64,000 bases of DNA, taken from Streptomyces rubrogriseus (lineage in GTDB: Bacteria > Actinomycetota > Actinomycetes > Streptomycetales > Streptomycetaceae). Made by a program: the position numbers and the translations under genes. The notes beneath the pieces are model-generated. The model saw only the letters and a list, made by a program, of their open reading frames with translations, ran no database searches and was not told where the DNA came from. Position 1 is the stretch's first letter. Each line of letters opens with the position of its first letter. Shown in pieces: positions 29,426 to 38,882 of the stretch. The stretch covers positions 6,200,001-6,264,000 of the forward strand of contig NZ_CP116256.1 in assembly GCF_027947575.1 (NCBI RefSeq), read 5' to 3'.

Positions 29426-31281
29426 CGGGCGTCAGGGCTTCCCTCGTTGTCGCCCGCCGCCGGCGCTCTGCGCGCGGCAACGGTCGCCCGCAGCGCCGCC
29501 AGCCCGTAGCGCTTCTCGATGTCAACGCCGTCCCCGTAGTGGTGCTCTTCCAACAATGGGAGGATCTTTGTCCGCCAGGTGCGTTCGAGTCCGCCCTCAC
29601 GGTAGACGCCTGGTTTCATCAAATATGACGGCCCGATCCGGAAGTCGGCGTCATCGATCCGGGCGTTGAGAGCGTCAAGCAGATCGGCAGGCCCGGTGTC
29701 TTTCTCCTCGCTTTCCAGCCAGCGCCACAGCAGTCTTCTGGTCGGCTCGGCCCTCGGTGAGAGCTCGACGAAAGCGAACCGCCGCCGCATCGCGGCGTCC
29801 ACGAGTGCGATGGACCGGTCTGCGGTGTTCATCGTGCCGATCACGAACAGGTTCCGAGGCAGTGCGAACTCCTCACCCGAGTAGGTAAGTCGGACCGACT
29901 TTTTTCGGTACTCCAGCAGGAAATACAGCTCACCGAAGACCTTGGCGAGGTTGGCGCGGTTGATTTCGTCGATGATCAGAAAGTGCGGAATATGCCGGTT
30001 CCCCTCCATTCGGGCTTGATCGGCCAGTTCTCGTAGCGGGCCCGGCGTCAACCGGAAGGCGACCTCATGAGTGTCCGGGTCCTCCCGGGGCCGGAACCCC
30101 TCGAAGAAGTCCTCGTACGCATAACTGGGATGGAACTGAATCAGCTTGACGTGCTCGGGACCACCGCCGAGGAATTCTGCGAGCTCCTGCGCCAGATAGG
30201 TCTTGCCCGTGCCAGGAGGACCGTAGAAGATCAGCTGACGTTCCTCCCAGAGCAGGTCGCGGACCTCGTTCAGCCACGCGAGGTCGTGGACGTTCAGCCT
30301 CTTGCGCAACGCCTCGTCGGGCTGAGGGAAGGCCAGGTCGCGGCGGGCGACGATGGCCTGAACCGCGACGCCGGACGTGTCCGTTGACTCCTCAACCGCC
30401 TTCTTGAGTTCGTCGTCGGAGGACCAGAGGCCGTCGAGGATGCCCTTGACCGCCGTGAGATCGACCAGGTCGTGTCCGGTGTTCAGCTTCTGCTGAACCT
30501 CCTCCGGGAGCTTGTCGTACGGGTAGCCCTCGCTCGCCCACTCCACCGGCCGGCGCAGAACACTCCGGCCGTCTCCCGAGGTGACCTGCTCGGCCTCGCC
30601 CGTGACCTCTCCCACGAAAAGCTCACCGTCAGGGAACACGCACACGGTGTCCCCCGGACGCATTCGGGAGAGGAACGCGTGAAACTCTTCCACGAAGCGC
30701 GGCTTCTGGCTGTACGCAGCCGCCGATTCGTAGTCCTCGTCCACGATGACGCGCAACTGTTCCTTGCTGATGCCCGGGGTCACTCCAGGCCTCAGCCGGT
30801 CCGCGGCGAGCGTCACACAATTATTGGAGAGCCAGATCTGATCGACCGGACCGGCCCTTGTGATGATCGGGTCGCGGACGAGCCACGCACGGCTGGGGCC
30901 GGCCGAAGCCTGCTCCAGGAAGTCCGCGAGAGGTCTGCCGTCGGCCGTCTTCCACTCCAGCCAGCCGTTGGCACTGCGACCGAGAAGGATCTCCGCAGCG
31001 GCCGACGGGGAGTTGCACTCGACGTCACTGACGACCTCCAGCCACCCGGACCAGGTGGTCGTCTCCTTGATCGTTCCCCGTTCTCTCAGCTCTTCGCGCA
31101 GCCGATGGGAGGACGGCATCCGAAGGGGGAAGGAGGGGACGACCTCGGGGCGGGCCGGCGAACCTGCCAGGACCACCATCTTCTGGCTGCCATTGGTTCC
31201 CTTTTCCGTGAGCAATCGCCCCCGCGCCAGCGGCCCGTTGCGCGGCAGGCGCAGCAAGAACTCCGGGTACTCGTCGGTCAT
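29422..31281 (-). CDS. mcrB: McrB-type AAA+ GTPase with DUF4357 and EVE-like N-terminal domains
   Basis: 619 residues from ATG 31281 (GGGGGAG upstream; an in-frame GTG 12 bases earlier overlaps that site). Residues about 55-125 match DUF4357 (SPSAAAEILLGRSANGWLEW). About 145-260 look like a PUA/EVE-type base-flipping reader (FLSRMRPGDTVCVFPDGELF). The motor has P-loop GPPGTGKT (354-361), Walker B LIIDEINR (435-442) and the McrB signature MNTADRS (about 483-489). The N-terminal domains should decide which modified DNA is recognised and differ from the DUF3578 reader of E. coli McrB. It is translationally coupled to mcrC. Confidence 0.92.
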   Translation of the reverse strand: MTDEYPEFLLRLPRNGPLARGRLLTEKGTNGSQKMVVLAGSPARPEVVPSFPLRMPSSHRLREELRERGTIKETTTWSGWLEVVSDVECNSPSAAAEILLGRSANGWLEWKTADGRPLADFLEQASAGPSRAWLVRDPIITRAGPVDQIWLSNNCVTLAADRLRPGVTPGISKEQLRVIVDEDYESAAAYSQKPRFVEEFHAFLSRMRPGDTVCVFPDGELFVGEVTGEAEQVTSGDGRSVLRRPVEWASEGYPYDKLPEEVQQKLNTGHDLVDLTAVKGILDGLWSSDDELKKAVEESTDTSGVAVQAIVARRDLAFPQPDEALRKRLNVHDLAWLNEVRDLLWEERQLIFYGPPGTGKTYLAQELAEFLGGGPEHVKLIQFHPSYAYEDFFEGFRPREDPDTHEVAFRLTPGPLRELADQARMEGNRHIPHFLIIDEINRANLAKVFGELYFLLEYRKKSVRLTYSGEEFALPRNLFVIGTMNTADRSIALVDAAMRRRFAFVELSPRAEPTRRLLWRWLESEEKDTGPADLLDALNARIDDADFRIGPSYLMKPGVYREGGLERTWRTKILPLLEEHHYGDGVDIEKRYGLAALRATVAARRAPAAGDNEGSPDAR

Positions 31282-31443
31282 CGTCTCCCCCACTCAGTCA
31301 GGCCGATGGCAGAAATCTACGCGTGCCGCGATCCTGGCCACCCTCGTGAGGCGATCCGGCCAGGGAACGGTGCCCGGATTGCCCTTCATGGCGTGCAGCG
31401 CTCATGATCTGTTCGGACCAGGGTGGGCCATGAGGGGGGAACA

Positions 31444-32130
31444 GTGCGCAGCGGAACGACAGCGGCGACGGGGAAGCGACAGGCGGAGTCTCTGCCGACC
31501 GCGCTGGGGATGTCAGTATCAGAACTCGTGCAGGCGGTGGGCGGCTTCGAGGGTGACCCGGCTGAGATGGTTCGGGCATCGGTGCGGACGGCCGAGCGGG
31601 CCTTCGCCGAACTCGACGCGTGCGACGCCGTGATCGACAAGGCCTCGGTAGCCGGAGGGAAGATCGCGGACAGGCTGCGTGTACATCTCTCCGCAGAGTC
31701 CGTGGCGGACGTCCAAACGGAGCTCGAGGAGCTGGAGAGGGTAGCGGCCCGGGTCCGGGGCACCGATGAAACCCGTCGGCTCCTGAACCGTGTGCTGGGA
31801 AAGGAGGAGCGGGACGCGTTCACGCCCGCGGTTGTCGTCCGCCTCACCGCAGACGACCTCCCCAGGCTCCCGTCCGCCTATGCCGAAGCCGACGACTACA
31901 CGGACCTCCTCGCGGTGGCCGGCCGCGAGGAGCAATTGAGGCCCCAGTTGGAACTCGCACACGCGAAGCGAATCGTTCGCGTGGCCACGCACCTGGTGAC
32001 CGTGGTGGAGCAGGTCGCCGCGGCAGGTTTCGCCGACAGTCGGTTCGCCGCGGAGTCGCTTCTCGAGGCACAGCGCTCGCACGCGTTGTGGCAGACGTTC
32101 CTGGCGGAGAGCCGACGGGACCTGAGCTAG
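31444..32130 (+). CDS. Hypothetical helical protein divergent from mcrBC
   Basis: 228 residues from GTG 31444, after GAGGGGGGA. Almost entirely helical with Ala/Glu/Arg-rich heptads (a coiled-coil stretch at about 60-115, VADVQTELEELERVAARVR), no membrane helix, no known motif. Its start is 162 bases from that of mcrB on the other strand, so it could share control with the restriction system. I do not recognise the family. Confidence 0.65.
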   Translation: MRSGTTAATGKRQAESLPTALGMSVSELVQAVGGFEGDPAEMVRASVRTAERAFAELDACDAVIDKASVAGGKIADRLRVHLSAESVADVQTELEELERVAARVRGTDETRRLLNRVLGKEERDAFTPAVVVRLTADDLPRLPSAYAEADDYTDLLAVAGREEQLRPQLELAHAKRIVRVATHLVTVVEQVAAAGFADSRFAAESLLEAQRSHALWQTFLAESRRDLS

Positions 32131-32409
32131 AAGTGGGACTCACACAGCTCCGGTGATCTTGAAGGCAGCCCGGAACAACGGGTGGGATCTATATTCGGAT
32201 GGACGATGTGGAGCATCTCGACTTCATCGGAGTACCTCCCGTGAGTGCGGGCGGAGACGCGAGCAGTGACCGTGACTCGACCGCGGTTGGACCCCGACGG
32301 GAAGAGGTGCCAACCGCCGCACGGCGCCGACCGTTGTTGCCTGCACGGAGTGGTCTAACGTGCCGGTGAGCACCTGCCCCGGCAGCCAGTCCCGATTGTG
32401 AGGATCCAC

Positions 32410-33789
32410 GTGCACATCGCGCCCCTCAGCCCCGACGACCCTGCCGAGCTGGGCGGATACGAGCTGCTCGGGCGGATCGGGCAGGGCGGCATGGGCCAGG
32501 TGTATCTGGGGGAGTCGCCGGGCGGGGAACCGGCAGCCGTGAAGGTGATCAAGCCGTCCGTCGTGGACTCCGAGACGCGGCTGAGGTTTGCGCAGGAGGT
32601 GGAGATCCTCAAGACGGTGTGGGGCGCCCGGATCGCCGCCCTCCTGGACGCCGACCCGGAGGCGGACCCGCCGTGGCTGGCGACCGAGTACGTCGAGGGG
32701 CTGGACCTCAGCAGGCACGTGGCCAGTCACGGACCGCTGGACGCCCTGCTCACCGCCTCGCTGGGCGCGACGCTCGCGGAAGCGCTGGCGACGGTGCACA
32801 AGCAGGGGCTGCTGCACCGCGATCTCAAGCCCGCCAACGTGCTTCTCGGCCCCAACGGACCCAAGGTGATCGACTTCGGCCTCGCGGTGTTCGCGGAGTC
32901 CAGCGTGTCCCTGACCGCGGCCAACACGGTCGTCGGCACGCCCTCCTGCATGCCGCCCGAGCAGGCGAACGGTGAGAAGCCGCTGACTCCCGCGGTCGAC
33001 GTGTACGCGCTTGCTGCCGTGCTCCTGTTCGCTTGCTCGGGCCATGCTCCCTACCGCGCCGACAACATCCACCTCCTGTTCCACCAGGTCGTCGATCCCG
33101 CGACCGCGCCGGATCTCTCGGGCGCACCCGAGGAACTCGCGCCGCTGCTGACGGCGATGCTGGCCCACCGCCCCGAGGACCGGCCCGCGCTCGACGACGT
33201 CGTGCGGCGGTGCCGGGCGCTCATCGAGGCACAGGGGCTGAAGGTCGCCCAGGCGCGGCGCAGGCTCACGAACTACACGGCCGCTCCGGCCCACGTCCTC
33301 GACGACCTGCTCGCCGTGAGCCGCCCGGCTGCGGAGGGGTCGGCGGCCCGGACGCGAGCCACGGCGGACGGCCCGGTAGCCGCTCCACCTCCACGGCAGG
33401 AACCGGGCAGCTCAACGCCTCGGCCGACCCGGCAGGAGCCGAGCGGGTTCCGAACCGGCCGCCGGGCTCCCGAGGTGGCCTCGCCCACGCCGCCGAAGCC
33501 GCCGGCCGTGACGCCGCCGCCCACGGATCCGCGACTGCTCTTCGCCCGGGTCGACACCCCCGCACCCCCACCGGCCGACGACGTACCCGCCTCCCCGCTG
33601 GCAGGGCGGCCGCCGGCGGACAGAACGGCGGAGCGGGACAGCGCGCGGCCCTCGCTCCCCTCTGCGGGCCGGGGCACCCTGGGCGGCAGCGAGGGCAGCG
33701 TGCGACGGCGCTCCGTGCGGCATTCCGCCCAGGCCCGGATCACCGCGCAGCGGTTGCGTGAGGCATACGCGGCCAGTACCCCCTTCTGA
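32410..33789 (+). CDS. Ser/Thr protein kinase (PknB family), cytoplasmic
   Basis: 459 residues. GTG 32410 is chosen because GAGGAT stands 4 bases before it; a GTG 12 bases upstream is the alternative. Kinase domain at about 15-270: Gly-rich loop GRIGQGGMGQVYLG, Lys in AVKVIK, catalytic HRDLKPANVLL and DFGLAV, with an activation loop ending in GTPSCMPPEQ. Residues about 280-455 are Pro/Ala/Arg-rich and disordered, without the membrane helix or PASTA domains of cell-wall kinases. Substrates are unknown. It lies inside the defence region, where some kinases act as phage-response proteins, but kinases of this type are also very common in Streptomyces. Confidence 0.9.
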   Translation: MHIAPLSPDDPAELGGYELLGRIGQGGMGQVYLGESPGGEPAAVKVIKPSVVDSETRLRFAQEVEILKTVWGARIAALLDADPEADPPWLATEYVEGLDLSRHVASHGPLDALLTASLGATLAEALATVHKQGLLHRDLKPANVLLGPNGPKVIDFGLAVFAESSVSLTAANTVVGTPSCMPPEQANGEKPLTPAVDVYALAAVLLFACSGHAPYRADNIHLLFHQVVDPATAPDLSGAPEELAPLLTAMLAHRPEDRPALDDVVRRCRALIEAQGLKVAQARRRLTNYTAAPAHVLDDLLAVSRPAAEGSAARTRATADGPVAAPPPRQEPGSSTPRPTRQEPSGFRTGRRAPEVASPTPPKPPAVTPPPTDPRLLFARVDTPAPPPADDVPASPLAGRPPADRTAERDSARPSLPSAGRGTLGGSEGSVRRRSVRHSAQARITAQRLREAYAASTPF

Positions 33790-33876
33790 CCCGTACGCCC
33801 CTGCGACCCGCGATAATGGGCGGGCCCTGAAGGGGGGCCTGACCATGTACGACCGAACCGCCTCAGGAGGCCACGG

Positions 33877-34080
33877 GTGACCGCCGTCCAGACAAGTGCG
33901 GAGCAGAGCGGCGTCACGGCAAGCCAGGATCAGTACCCGGCCGGTGCCCAGGTGGTCGTGCGGGACGAGGAGTGGCTGGTCAGAAGCTCGATGCCGACGG
34001 AGGACGACGGGACCCGCATCGAGGTCGTCGGGGCCGTTCCTCGACGAATCGTGGGTCGCCTCGTCGGCGCCGCCGTCCTG
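33877..34080 (+). pseudogene. Remnant of a DrmD-like SNF2 helicase gene (DISARM)
   Basis: A GTG at 33877 opens a frame reading SGVTASQDQYPAGAQVVVRD, then EEWLVRSSMPTEDDGTRIEVVG, which resembles the N-terminus of the large DrmD/SNF2-type helicases of DISARM-like systems. After about 50 codons the similarity stops and the frame ends soon after; nothing of the helicase core follows. I read it as the 5' stub left by a deletion. Confidence 0.55.
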
Positions 34081-34094
34081 AGAGTGAGGCCTCC

Positions 34095-34970
34095 TCAGGC
34101 CCCCGGCCGTCCGGCAAGCAGGATGACCAACGCGTCGCCGACGATTTCGGTACTGCCGCCGTACTCCTTGCGGATGGCGTGGACCGCCTCGGCGGCGGCC
34201 GCGGCGGCCTCGGGGGCGATGTCGACCAGCGTGCCGGCCATCTGCTGCAGAGCGTAGTGACGGTACTCGGCCTTCAGGGCCGAGGCTTCCTGGGCCACCC
34301 GGGCCGCCCAGTCCGGATCGAGCTCCGCGCCGACCGGAACGAGGTCCTCCAGCACCGACATCCGGTCGTCCTCGGGCAGGTCGCAGGCCATCCGTACGCA
34401 CTCCTCCAGCAGCTCCAGCGCCTGCGCAGGCCGCGCGCACCAGCCCGGAGGACAGCAGAACCAGGCCCGACACGTACTCGGCCCTCGGAAACTCCAGGAG
34501 CCCGTGCCGTCTGCGCTCCGGGTCCGCCGAGCCCCCGGCCGCGGCGATCCACAGCGTGGCCGCGAGGCCGTGTTCCTCATCCTGGACTTCGGCCGCCAGC
34601 CGTTCGGCTTCCTGGTACAGCCGCTCCGCCCGCCCTGGGTGCTCGGGGGCCAGGCTCTGGGCGATGTCCGCGAGGGTCAGGGTCCGGCAGTCCTCGGGGA
34701 TGCGCCGTGCGACGGCCAGGGCCGTTCCGGGTCCGTGTCGCGCAGCTCGGCGGCCACGGCGTGCAGGGCGTCCGCCCGCTCCTCCTCGTCGGCCATGGTG
34801 CGGGCGAGCCGTTCGGCGGCGTTCAGATCAGTCTTCAGTACGCACCGGAAGACCTGCGACAGGGCCGACGTCCGCTCGTCCTCGTCGGAGAGGCTCCGGG
34901 CGACACGCTCGGCCGTCTGCGGATCCAGCGGTGCCAGCGTGCTCACCAGGTCCCGCAGCGCCCACTTCCG
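34095..34970 (-). pseudogene. Multiply frameshifted helical-repeat (TPR/HEAT-like) gene
   Basis: Three minus-strand frames join into one protein: first TLAPLDPQTAERVARSLSD and NAAERLARTMADEEERADAL, then after a one-base shift near 34720 TLTLADIAQSLAPEHPGRAE and LYQEAERLAAEVQDEEHGLA, then after another shift near 34430 MACDLPEDDRMSVLEDLVPV down to the stop at 34095. Paired helices with repeated LA..A and AE..A patterns suggest a helical-repeat scaffold. No start codon with a ribosome site is seen, so the 5' end is probably also lost. Confidence 0.7.
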
Positions 34971-35000
34971 CTGAACCGGGACTGCAGGCGCTACGCAGGC

Positions 35001-35033
35001 GGGGCCGGAGGAACCTGTCGTTCCTCCGGCCCC
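35001..35033 (-). terminator. Terminator hairpin before the SLT gene end
   Basis: A perfect 14-bp stem (35001-35014 with 35020-35033) closes on the 5-base loop CTGTC, 78 bases downstream of the secreted SLT gene on the minus strand. Confidence 0.8.
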
Positions 35034-35111
35034 GCCGTGCTGCCTGGGCCCCGCCGGCCTCCGCGCGGGACCGGTTGTCCCGGGGGCTCAGGCGGTCGGT
35101 GGGTCCGCCGG

Positions 35112-35630
35112 TCAGTAGGCGGAGTCGACGTTGTCCATGGAGCCGTACTTGTCGGCCGCGTAGTTGCAGGCGGCGACGATGTTGGCGACCGGGTCCGTGA
35201 TGGAGTCCTTCGTGCCCTTGACGTGGTAGGCGTCGAAGGTGGGCTGGATCGTCTGGAGCAGGCCCTTGGAGGGGATGCCGTTCTGGGCGTTGACGTCCCA
35301 GTTGTTCTGCGCGTACGGGTTGCCGGACGACTCGCGCATGATGTTGCGGTGCAGGCCCTCGTAGGTGCCCGGGATGTTCTTGGCGTCCATGACGTCCAGG
35401 GCGGTGCGGATCCAGCCTTCGAGGTCGTTGCCGTGCTTCTTCTTACCGGCCTTGACGATGGCCTCGATCTTGTCGGTCTGGGCCTGGGTCTGCGCGGTGG
35501 AGGCCTTGGCCGGCTCGGCGGCGTGTGCCGGGCTCGGGGCGAGGGTGAGGGTGACGGCGGCGGCGCCCGCAGCGGCGAGGGAGGCCACGGCGGACTTGCG
35601 GATGGCGGGGCGGCGCAGGATGGCGTGCAC
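35112..35630 (-). CDS. Secreted SLT-type lytic transglycosylase-like protein
   Basis: 172 residues. A signal peptide (about residues 1-37, ending SPAHA/AEPAKA) is followed by a short linker and a compact SLT lysozyme-like domain: IMRESSGNPYAQNNWD with the catalytic Glu, then GIPSKGLLQTIQPTFDAYHV. Such enzymes cut glycan strands of peptidoglycan, and small secreted ones are linked to spore germination and growth in Streptomyces. It is a single gene with its own terminator and an unusually long upstream leader. Confidence 0.9.
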   Translation of the reverse strand: MHAILRRPAIRKSAVASLAAAGAAAVTLTLAPSPAHAAEPAKASTAQTQAQTDKIEAIVKAGKKKHGNDLEGWIRTALDVMDAKNIPGTYEGLHRNIMRESSGNPYAQNNWDVNAQNGIPSKGLLQTIQPTFDAYHVKGTKDSITDPVANIVAACNYAADKYGSMDNVDSAY

Positions 35631-36068
35631 GGGTGTACCTCTCCATTCGGGAACGTGATGGGGAGGCCGACGGGGGGTCGGCGACGCGGTGTCCGCGTTG
35701 GACGCGGCTTCGCGTCATCAGGGCCGGTGTCTGGATCACGGACGGGCTCTTCCCGTCCGGTCCCGGCGCTCGGCTCCCCGGTACGCCGAACACCTTGCGG
35801 AACGCCCCGGCGTCGCGACAAGTGTGTGACCTACTACGCCGCTTCGCAGACGGGCCGCGTGGCTCGCGGGCACGGCCGCCGACCACGGGGGCGGGGAGCC
35901 GTCGGGCGTCTACTAACCCCGCCCCTGTGTGACGTGCGCCCTGTGCGCGCCCTCACAGAGCCGGTCACCCGGCGGTCACCGGTCGACACTCTGCGGAGAC
36001 GGACATCTCACTCGATGAGAGAGCGCAGTCACCCACCGGGGTCACCTGGAAGCCGATGAGCGGCCCGC
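35631..36068 (-). promoter_or_regulatory. Long non-coding leader of the SLT gene
   Basis: This is 438 bases without a credible gene. Two 9-base segments (35771-35779 and 35893-35901) are complementary and could fold the leader of the SLT mRNA. Cell-wall lytic genes in Streptomyces are often under c-di-AMP riboswitch control, but I could not find the conserved boxes of that riboswitch, so I do not call one. Confidence 0.4.
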
Positions 36069-38882
36069 TCACTCCGGGCACAGCGTTCGGGACGCCGGCC
36101 CCGGGGGGACGTCCTCGTGCCAGCGGTCGGTGGTGAAGGCGCCGTCCGCCCATGCGCACAGGGAACGGACCGGGTCCGCTGTCGCCTCGACGTTCCACAG
36201 CCGCGCCGTGCCGTCCTGGGCCCAGCTGACCAGCGTGTCACCGCCGGGGGTGAAGGCCGTGCCGGTGACACCCGCGCCGTGGCCCTCCAGCGGAGCGCCG
36301 ATCGGGCGCTCCATGGCGACGTCCCAGAGCCGGACCGTGCCGTCGTTGCCACCGGTGGCCAGGGTTCTCCCGTCGGGACTGAACACGACGGACGTGACGC
36401 CGCCGTGGTGGCCCCTCAGTGGGGCGCCGATCCGTTCGCGGGTGGCCGCGTCCCAGAGGCGGACGGTGTCGTCGCGGCCCGCGGTGGCGAGCGTCGTGCC
36501 GTCCGGGCTCCAGGCCACCGCCGTTATCTGGGCGGTGTGATCGCCCGGTGTCTCACCGGTGCGGCGGCGCGTGGCCATGTCCCAGAACACCACGGTGTCG
36601 TCCTGCGTGGTGGTGGCCAGCGAGCGGCCGTCCGGGCTCAACGCGACGCCGACGGACCAGGGACCGAGTGCCGTGCCGGTGGGGGGCCGTGCCGTCAGGT
36701 CCCACACGTGGACGGAGTCCGGACCGCCGCTGACGAGGGTCCTGCCGTCGGAACCGAAGGACAGCGCGCCAACGTCGCCCGTGCCGAGCAGCGGCTCGCC
36801 GACTGGCCGGCGCGTCGCCACCTCCCGGAGCCGCAGGCCGTCGGACCCGATCGCGAGCACGGCACCGTCGGCGCGGAACGCGAGACTGGGGCTGAAGCTG
36901 TCGACACCGCGCACCAGCGGCTCGCCGACCCGGCGCCGTGCGACGACGTTCCAGAGGCGCACGGCCTGCTCGGAGTCGACGACCGCGAGGGACCGCCCGT
37001 CCGGGCTGAGCGCCGCCGCCCCCGTCCCTCCCGTGTCGATCGGTGCTCCGGCCTGGCGCAGCGTGCGGACGTCCCAGAGGCGGACGGTGGTGTCCGCGCT
37101 CGCGCTGGCCAGGACCGATCCGTCCGGGCTGAAGGCGACGGACTCGACCGTACTGGTGTGGGCGAGGAGCGGGCCGCCCACCTGGGCGCGCCGGCGGAGG
37201 TCCCACAGCCGCACGCCGCCGTCCTCGTACGCGGCGGCGAGCATCGCGCCGTCGGGGCTGAAGGTGATCGACCTGGCTCCCGTGGAAGTGGAGGGGGCGG
37301 CGATCGGCTCACCGACCGGGGCCCTCGCCCCGATGTCCCACAACCGGAGGTTGCCGGCGAGGTCGGCGGTGGCGAAGGTCTTGCCGTCGGGGCTGAAGGA
37401 GAGTGCCGTGACGACACCGTCGCCGCCCTTCAGCGCTGCCCCGGCCGGTGCGCCGGATTCGGTGTCCCAGAGCCGTATGCCGCCCTGGGACGTACTGGAG
37501 CCCACCCGGCTGCCGTCCGCGTTCGTGCCGAGCACGGATCCAGGACCGTCGAGCAGGTGCCCGGTCTGTCGGTGGGTCGCCACGTCCCACACCCGTACGG
37601 TCCCCGAGTCGGCCTCGTCGACCGTGACGAGCGTCCTGCCGTCGCGACCGAAGGCGACTGAACGAACCGTCCCGGCGCCCGCGTTGAAGGGGGCGCCGAT
37701 CTGCGTGCGGTCGGCGAGGTGCCAGAGTCTGACGGTGCCGTCGAAGCCCGAACTGGCCAGTGTCCTGCCGTCCGGCGCGAAGGCGATCGAGGTGACGCCC
37801 TGGTGGTGCCCGATGAGTGGACGCCCCGCCGTCCGCTGGGTCCCGGTCCGCCAGATTCTCACCACTCCGTCGCTGCCGCCGGAGGCTACGGTCCGGCCGT
37901 CGGGACTGAAGGCCACCGAGTCCACGGGCACCGAGTGGGAGAGCACTCCGGACGCCGGATCGACCGCTGCGTCGAGCACGGCGAAACGGGTCTCCGGAGA
38001 AGGGTCGATGCGCCAGGCGGCCAACGCCTTCAACCGGGCGGCGAACGGGTCGCGTTCGGCGAGCAGGGAGCTCTGGGTGATGAGTTGCTGGACGACGGCC
38101 TGGTCGCGCTGCCGGGTGGCCTCGGCACGGGAGAGGACCGCGACCACCGACAGGGTGCTCGCGACCAGCAGCAGACAGCCCAACGCGGCGGCGACGATCC
38201 TGGCCGTCCGCAGGTTGCGCCGGGTGTCGCGGAGCCCTTCCGAGCGGAGTTCGTCCTCGGGGAGGCCGCGCACGACGGACGCGACACCGAAGGCGACCCC
38301 GTCGACGTCGGGAGAGAACCCCGCGTCGTCGGGAGAGAACCCCGCGTCGCCGTCGGGGCGCGGGTCGACGGACTTCCAGACCGGTTGCCGCTCGAACTTG
38401 CCCGCCAGCCGGGCCGGCAGCGCCGTCGACCGTTCGGGATCCCAGTCGCCCCGCCGCTCGTCCCACACCAACTGCCCTGCTGTGACGACGAGCAGGATGG
38501 TGTGCACCGACTTGTGCTCCAGCCACCACGCGATCTCCCGGTCGACCCACACCGAGGACCTCGCCTCCGGTGAAGCCAGGACCACGAGCCAGTCGGACCG
38601 GGCGAGACCGGCCTCGATCTTGCCCCACAGCTCCGGCCCGATCGACACTCCCGTCTTGTCCAGGAAGACCCTGATGTGCGGCGGCTTGTACCAGGGGCGG
38701 GACTGCTTCTCGATCGCGTGCCGCAGCTGAGGCAGCCATCGCCGGTCGCGCTCGCCGCTGTAGGACAGGAAGGCGCCGTACCCCAGCTCGGCCCTGACCG
38801 TTCCGCGCCCGGCCACGGCGGACCGCAGCCGGGCGGACGCCGAGCCGAGCCCCCGCCCGCGCGGCGACCAGCGCGTCCGCAT
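36069..38882 (-). CDS. TIR-transmembrane-WD40 protein (14 blades)
   Basis: 937 residues from ATG 38882, which overlaps the stop of the upstream lipoprotein gene (TGATG). TIR domain at about 33-145 (YGAFLSYSGERD; SSVWVDREIAWW with Glu116 at the usual NADase position). A basic stretch RRNLRTAR is followed by one membrane helix (about 227-250), a helical linker (TRQRDQAVVQQLITQSSLLA), then 14 WD40 repeats, enough for two seven-blade propellers. A 21-base tandem duplication encodes the repeated DAGFSPD before the helix. TIR domains of this kind often degrade NAD+ in antiphage defence; a signalling role is the alternative. The positive-inside rule puts the propellers outside the cell (inference). 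Confidence 0.85.
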   Translation of the reverse strand: MRTRWSPRGRGLGSASARLRSAVAGRGTVRAELGYGAFLSYSGERDRRWLPQLRHAIEKQSRPWYKPPHIRVFLDKTGVSIGPELWGKIEAGLARSDWLVVLASPEARSSVWVDREIAWWLEHKSVHTILLVVTAGQLVWDERRGDWDPERSTALPARLAGKFERQPVWKSVDPRPDGDAGFSPDDAGFSPDVDGVAFGVASVVRGLPEDELRSEGLRDTRRNLRTARIVAAALGCLLLVASTLSVVAVLSRAEATRQRDQAVVQQLITQSSLLAERDPFAARLKALAAWRIDPSPETRFAVLDAAVDPASGVLSHSVPVDSVAFSPDGRTVASGGSDGVVRIWRTGTQRTAGRPLIGHHQGVTSIAFAPDGRTLASSGFDGTVRLWHLADRTQIGAPFNAGAGTVRSVAFGRDGRTLVTVDEADSGTVRVWDVATHRQTGHLLDGPGSVLGTNADGSRVGSSTSQGGIRLWDTESGAPAGAALKGGDGVVTALSFSPDGKTFATADLAGNLRLWDIGARAPVGEPIAAPSTSTGARSITFSPDGAMLAAAYEDGGVRLWDLRRRAQVGGPLLAHTSTVESVAFSPDGSVLASASADTTVRLWDVRTLRQAGAPIDTGGTGAAALSPDGRSLAVVDSEQAVRLWNVVARRRVGEPLVRGVDSFSPSLAFRADGAVLAIGSDGLRLREVATRRPVGEPLLGTGDVGALSFGSDGRTLVSGGPDSVHVWDLTARPPTGTALGPWSVGVALSPDGRSLATTTQDDTVVFWDMATRRRTGETPGDHTAQITAVAWSPDGTTLATAGRDDTVRLWDAATRERIGAPLRGHHGGVTSVVFSPDGRTLATGGNDGTVRLWDVAMERPIGAPLEGHGAGVTGTAFTPGGDTLVSWAQDGTARLWNVEATADPVRSLCAWADGAFTTDRWHEDVPPGPASRTLCPE

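Noticed and set aside
32131..32409. Possible small gene between the mcrBC neighbour and the kinase
   Set aside because: The interval has no frame with a ribosome site; it is more likely the kinase promoter region.
35631..36068. c-di-AMP (ydaO-type) riboswitch before the secreted SLT gene
   Set aside because: Related cell-wall genes in Streptomyces often have one and the leader is long, but I could not find the conserved core boxes. A covariance-model search would settle it.
36117..38730. Long plus-strand frames over the TIR-WD40 gene
   Set aside because: The repeats come from the WD40 gene read backwards; no independent start site or domain is visible.
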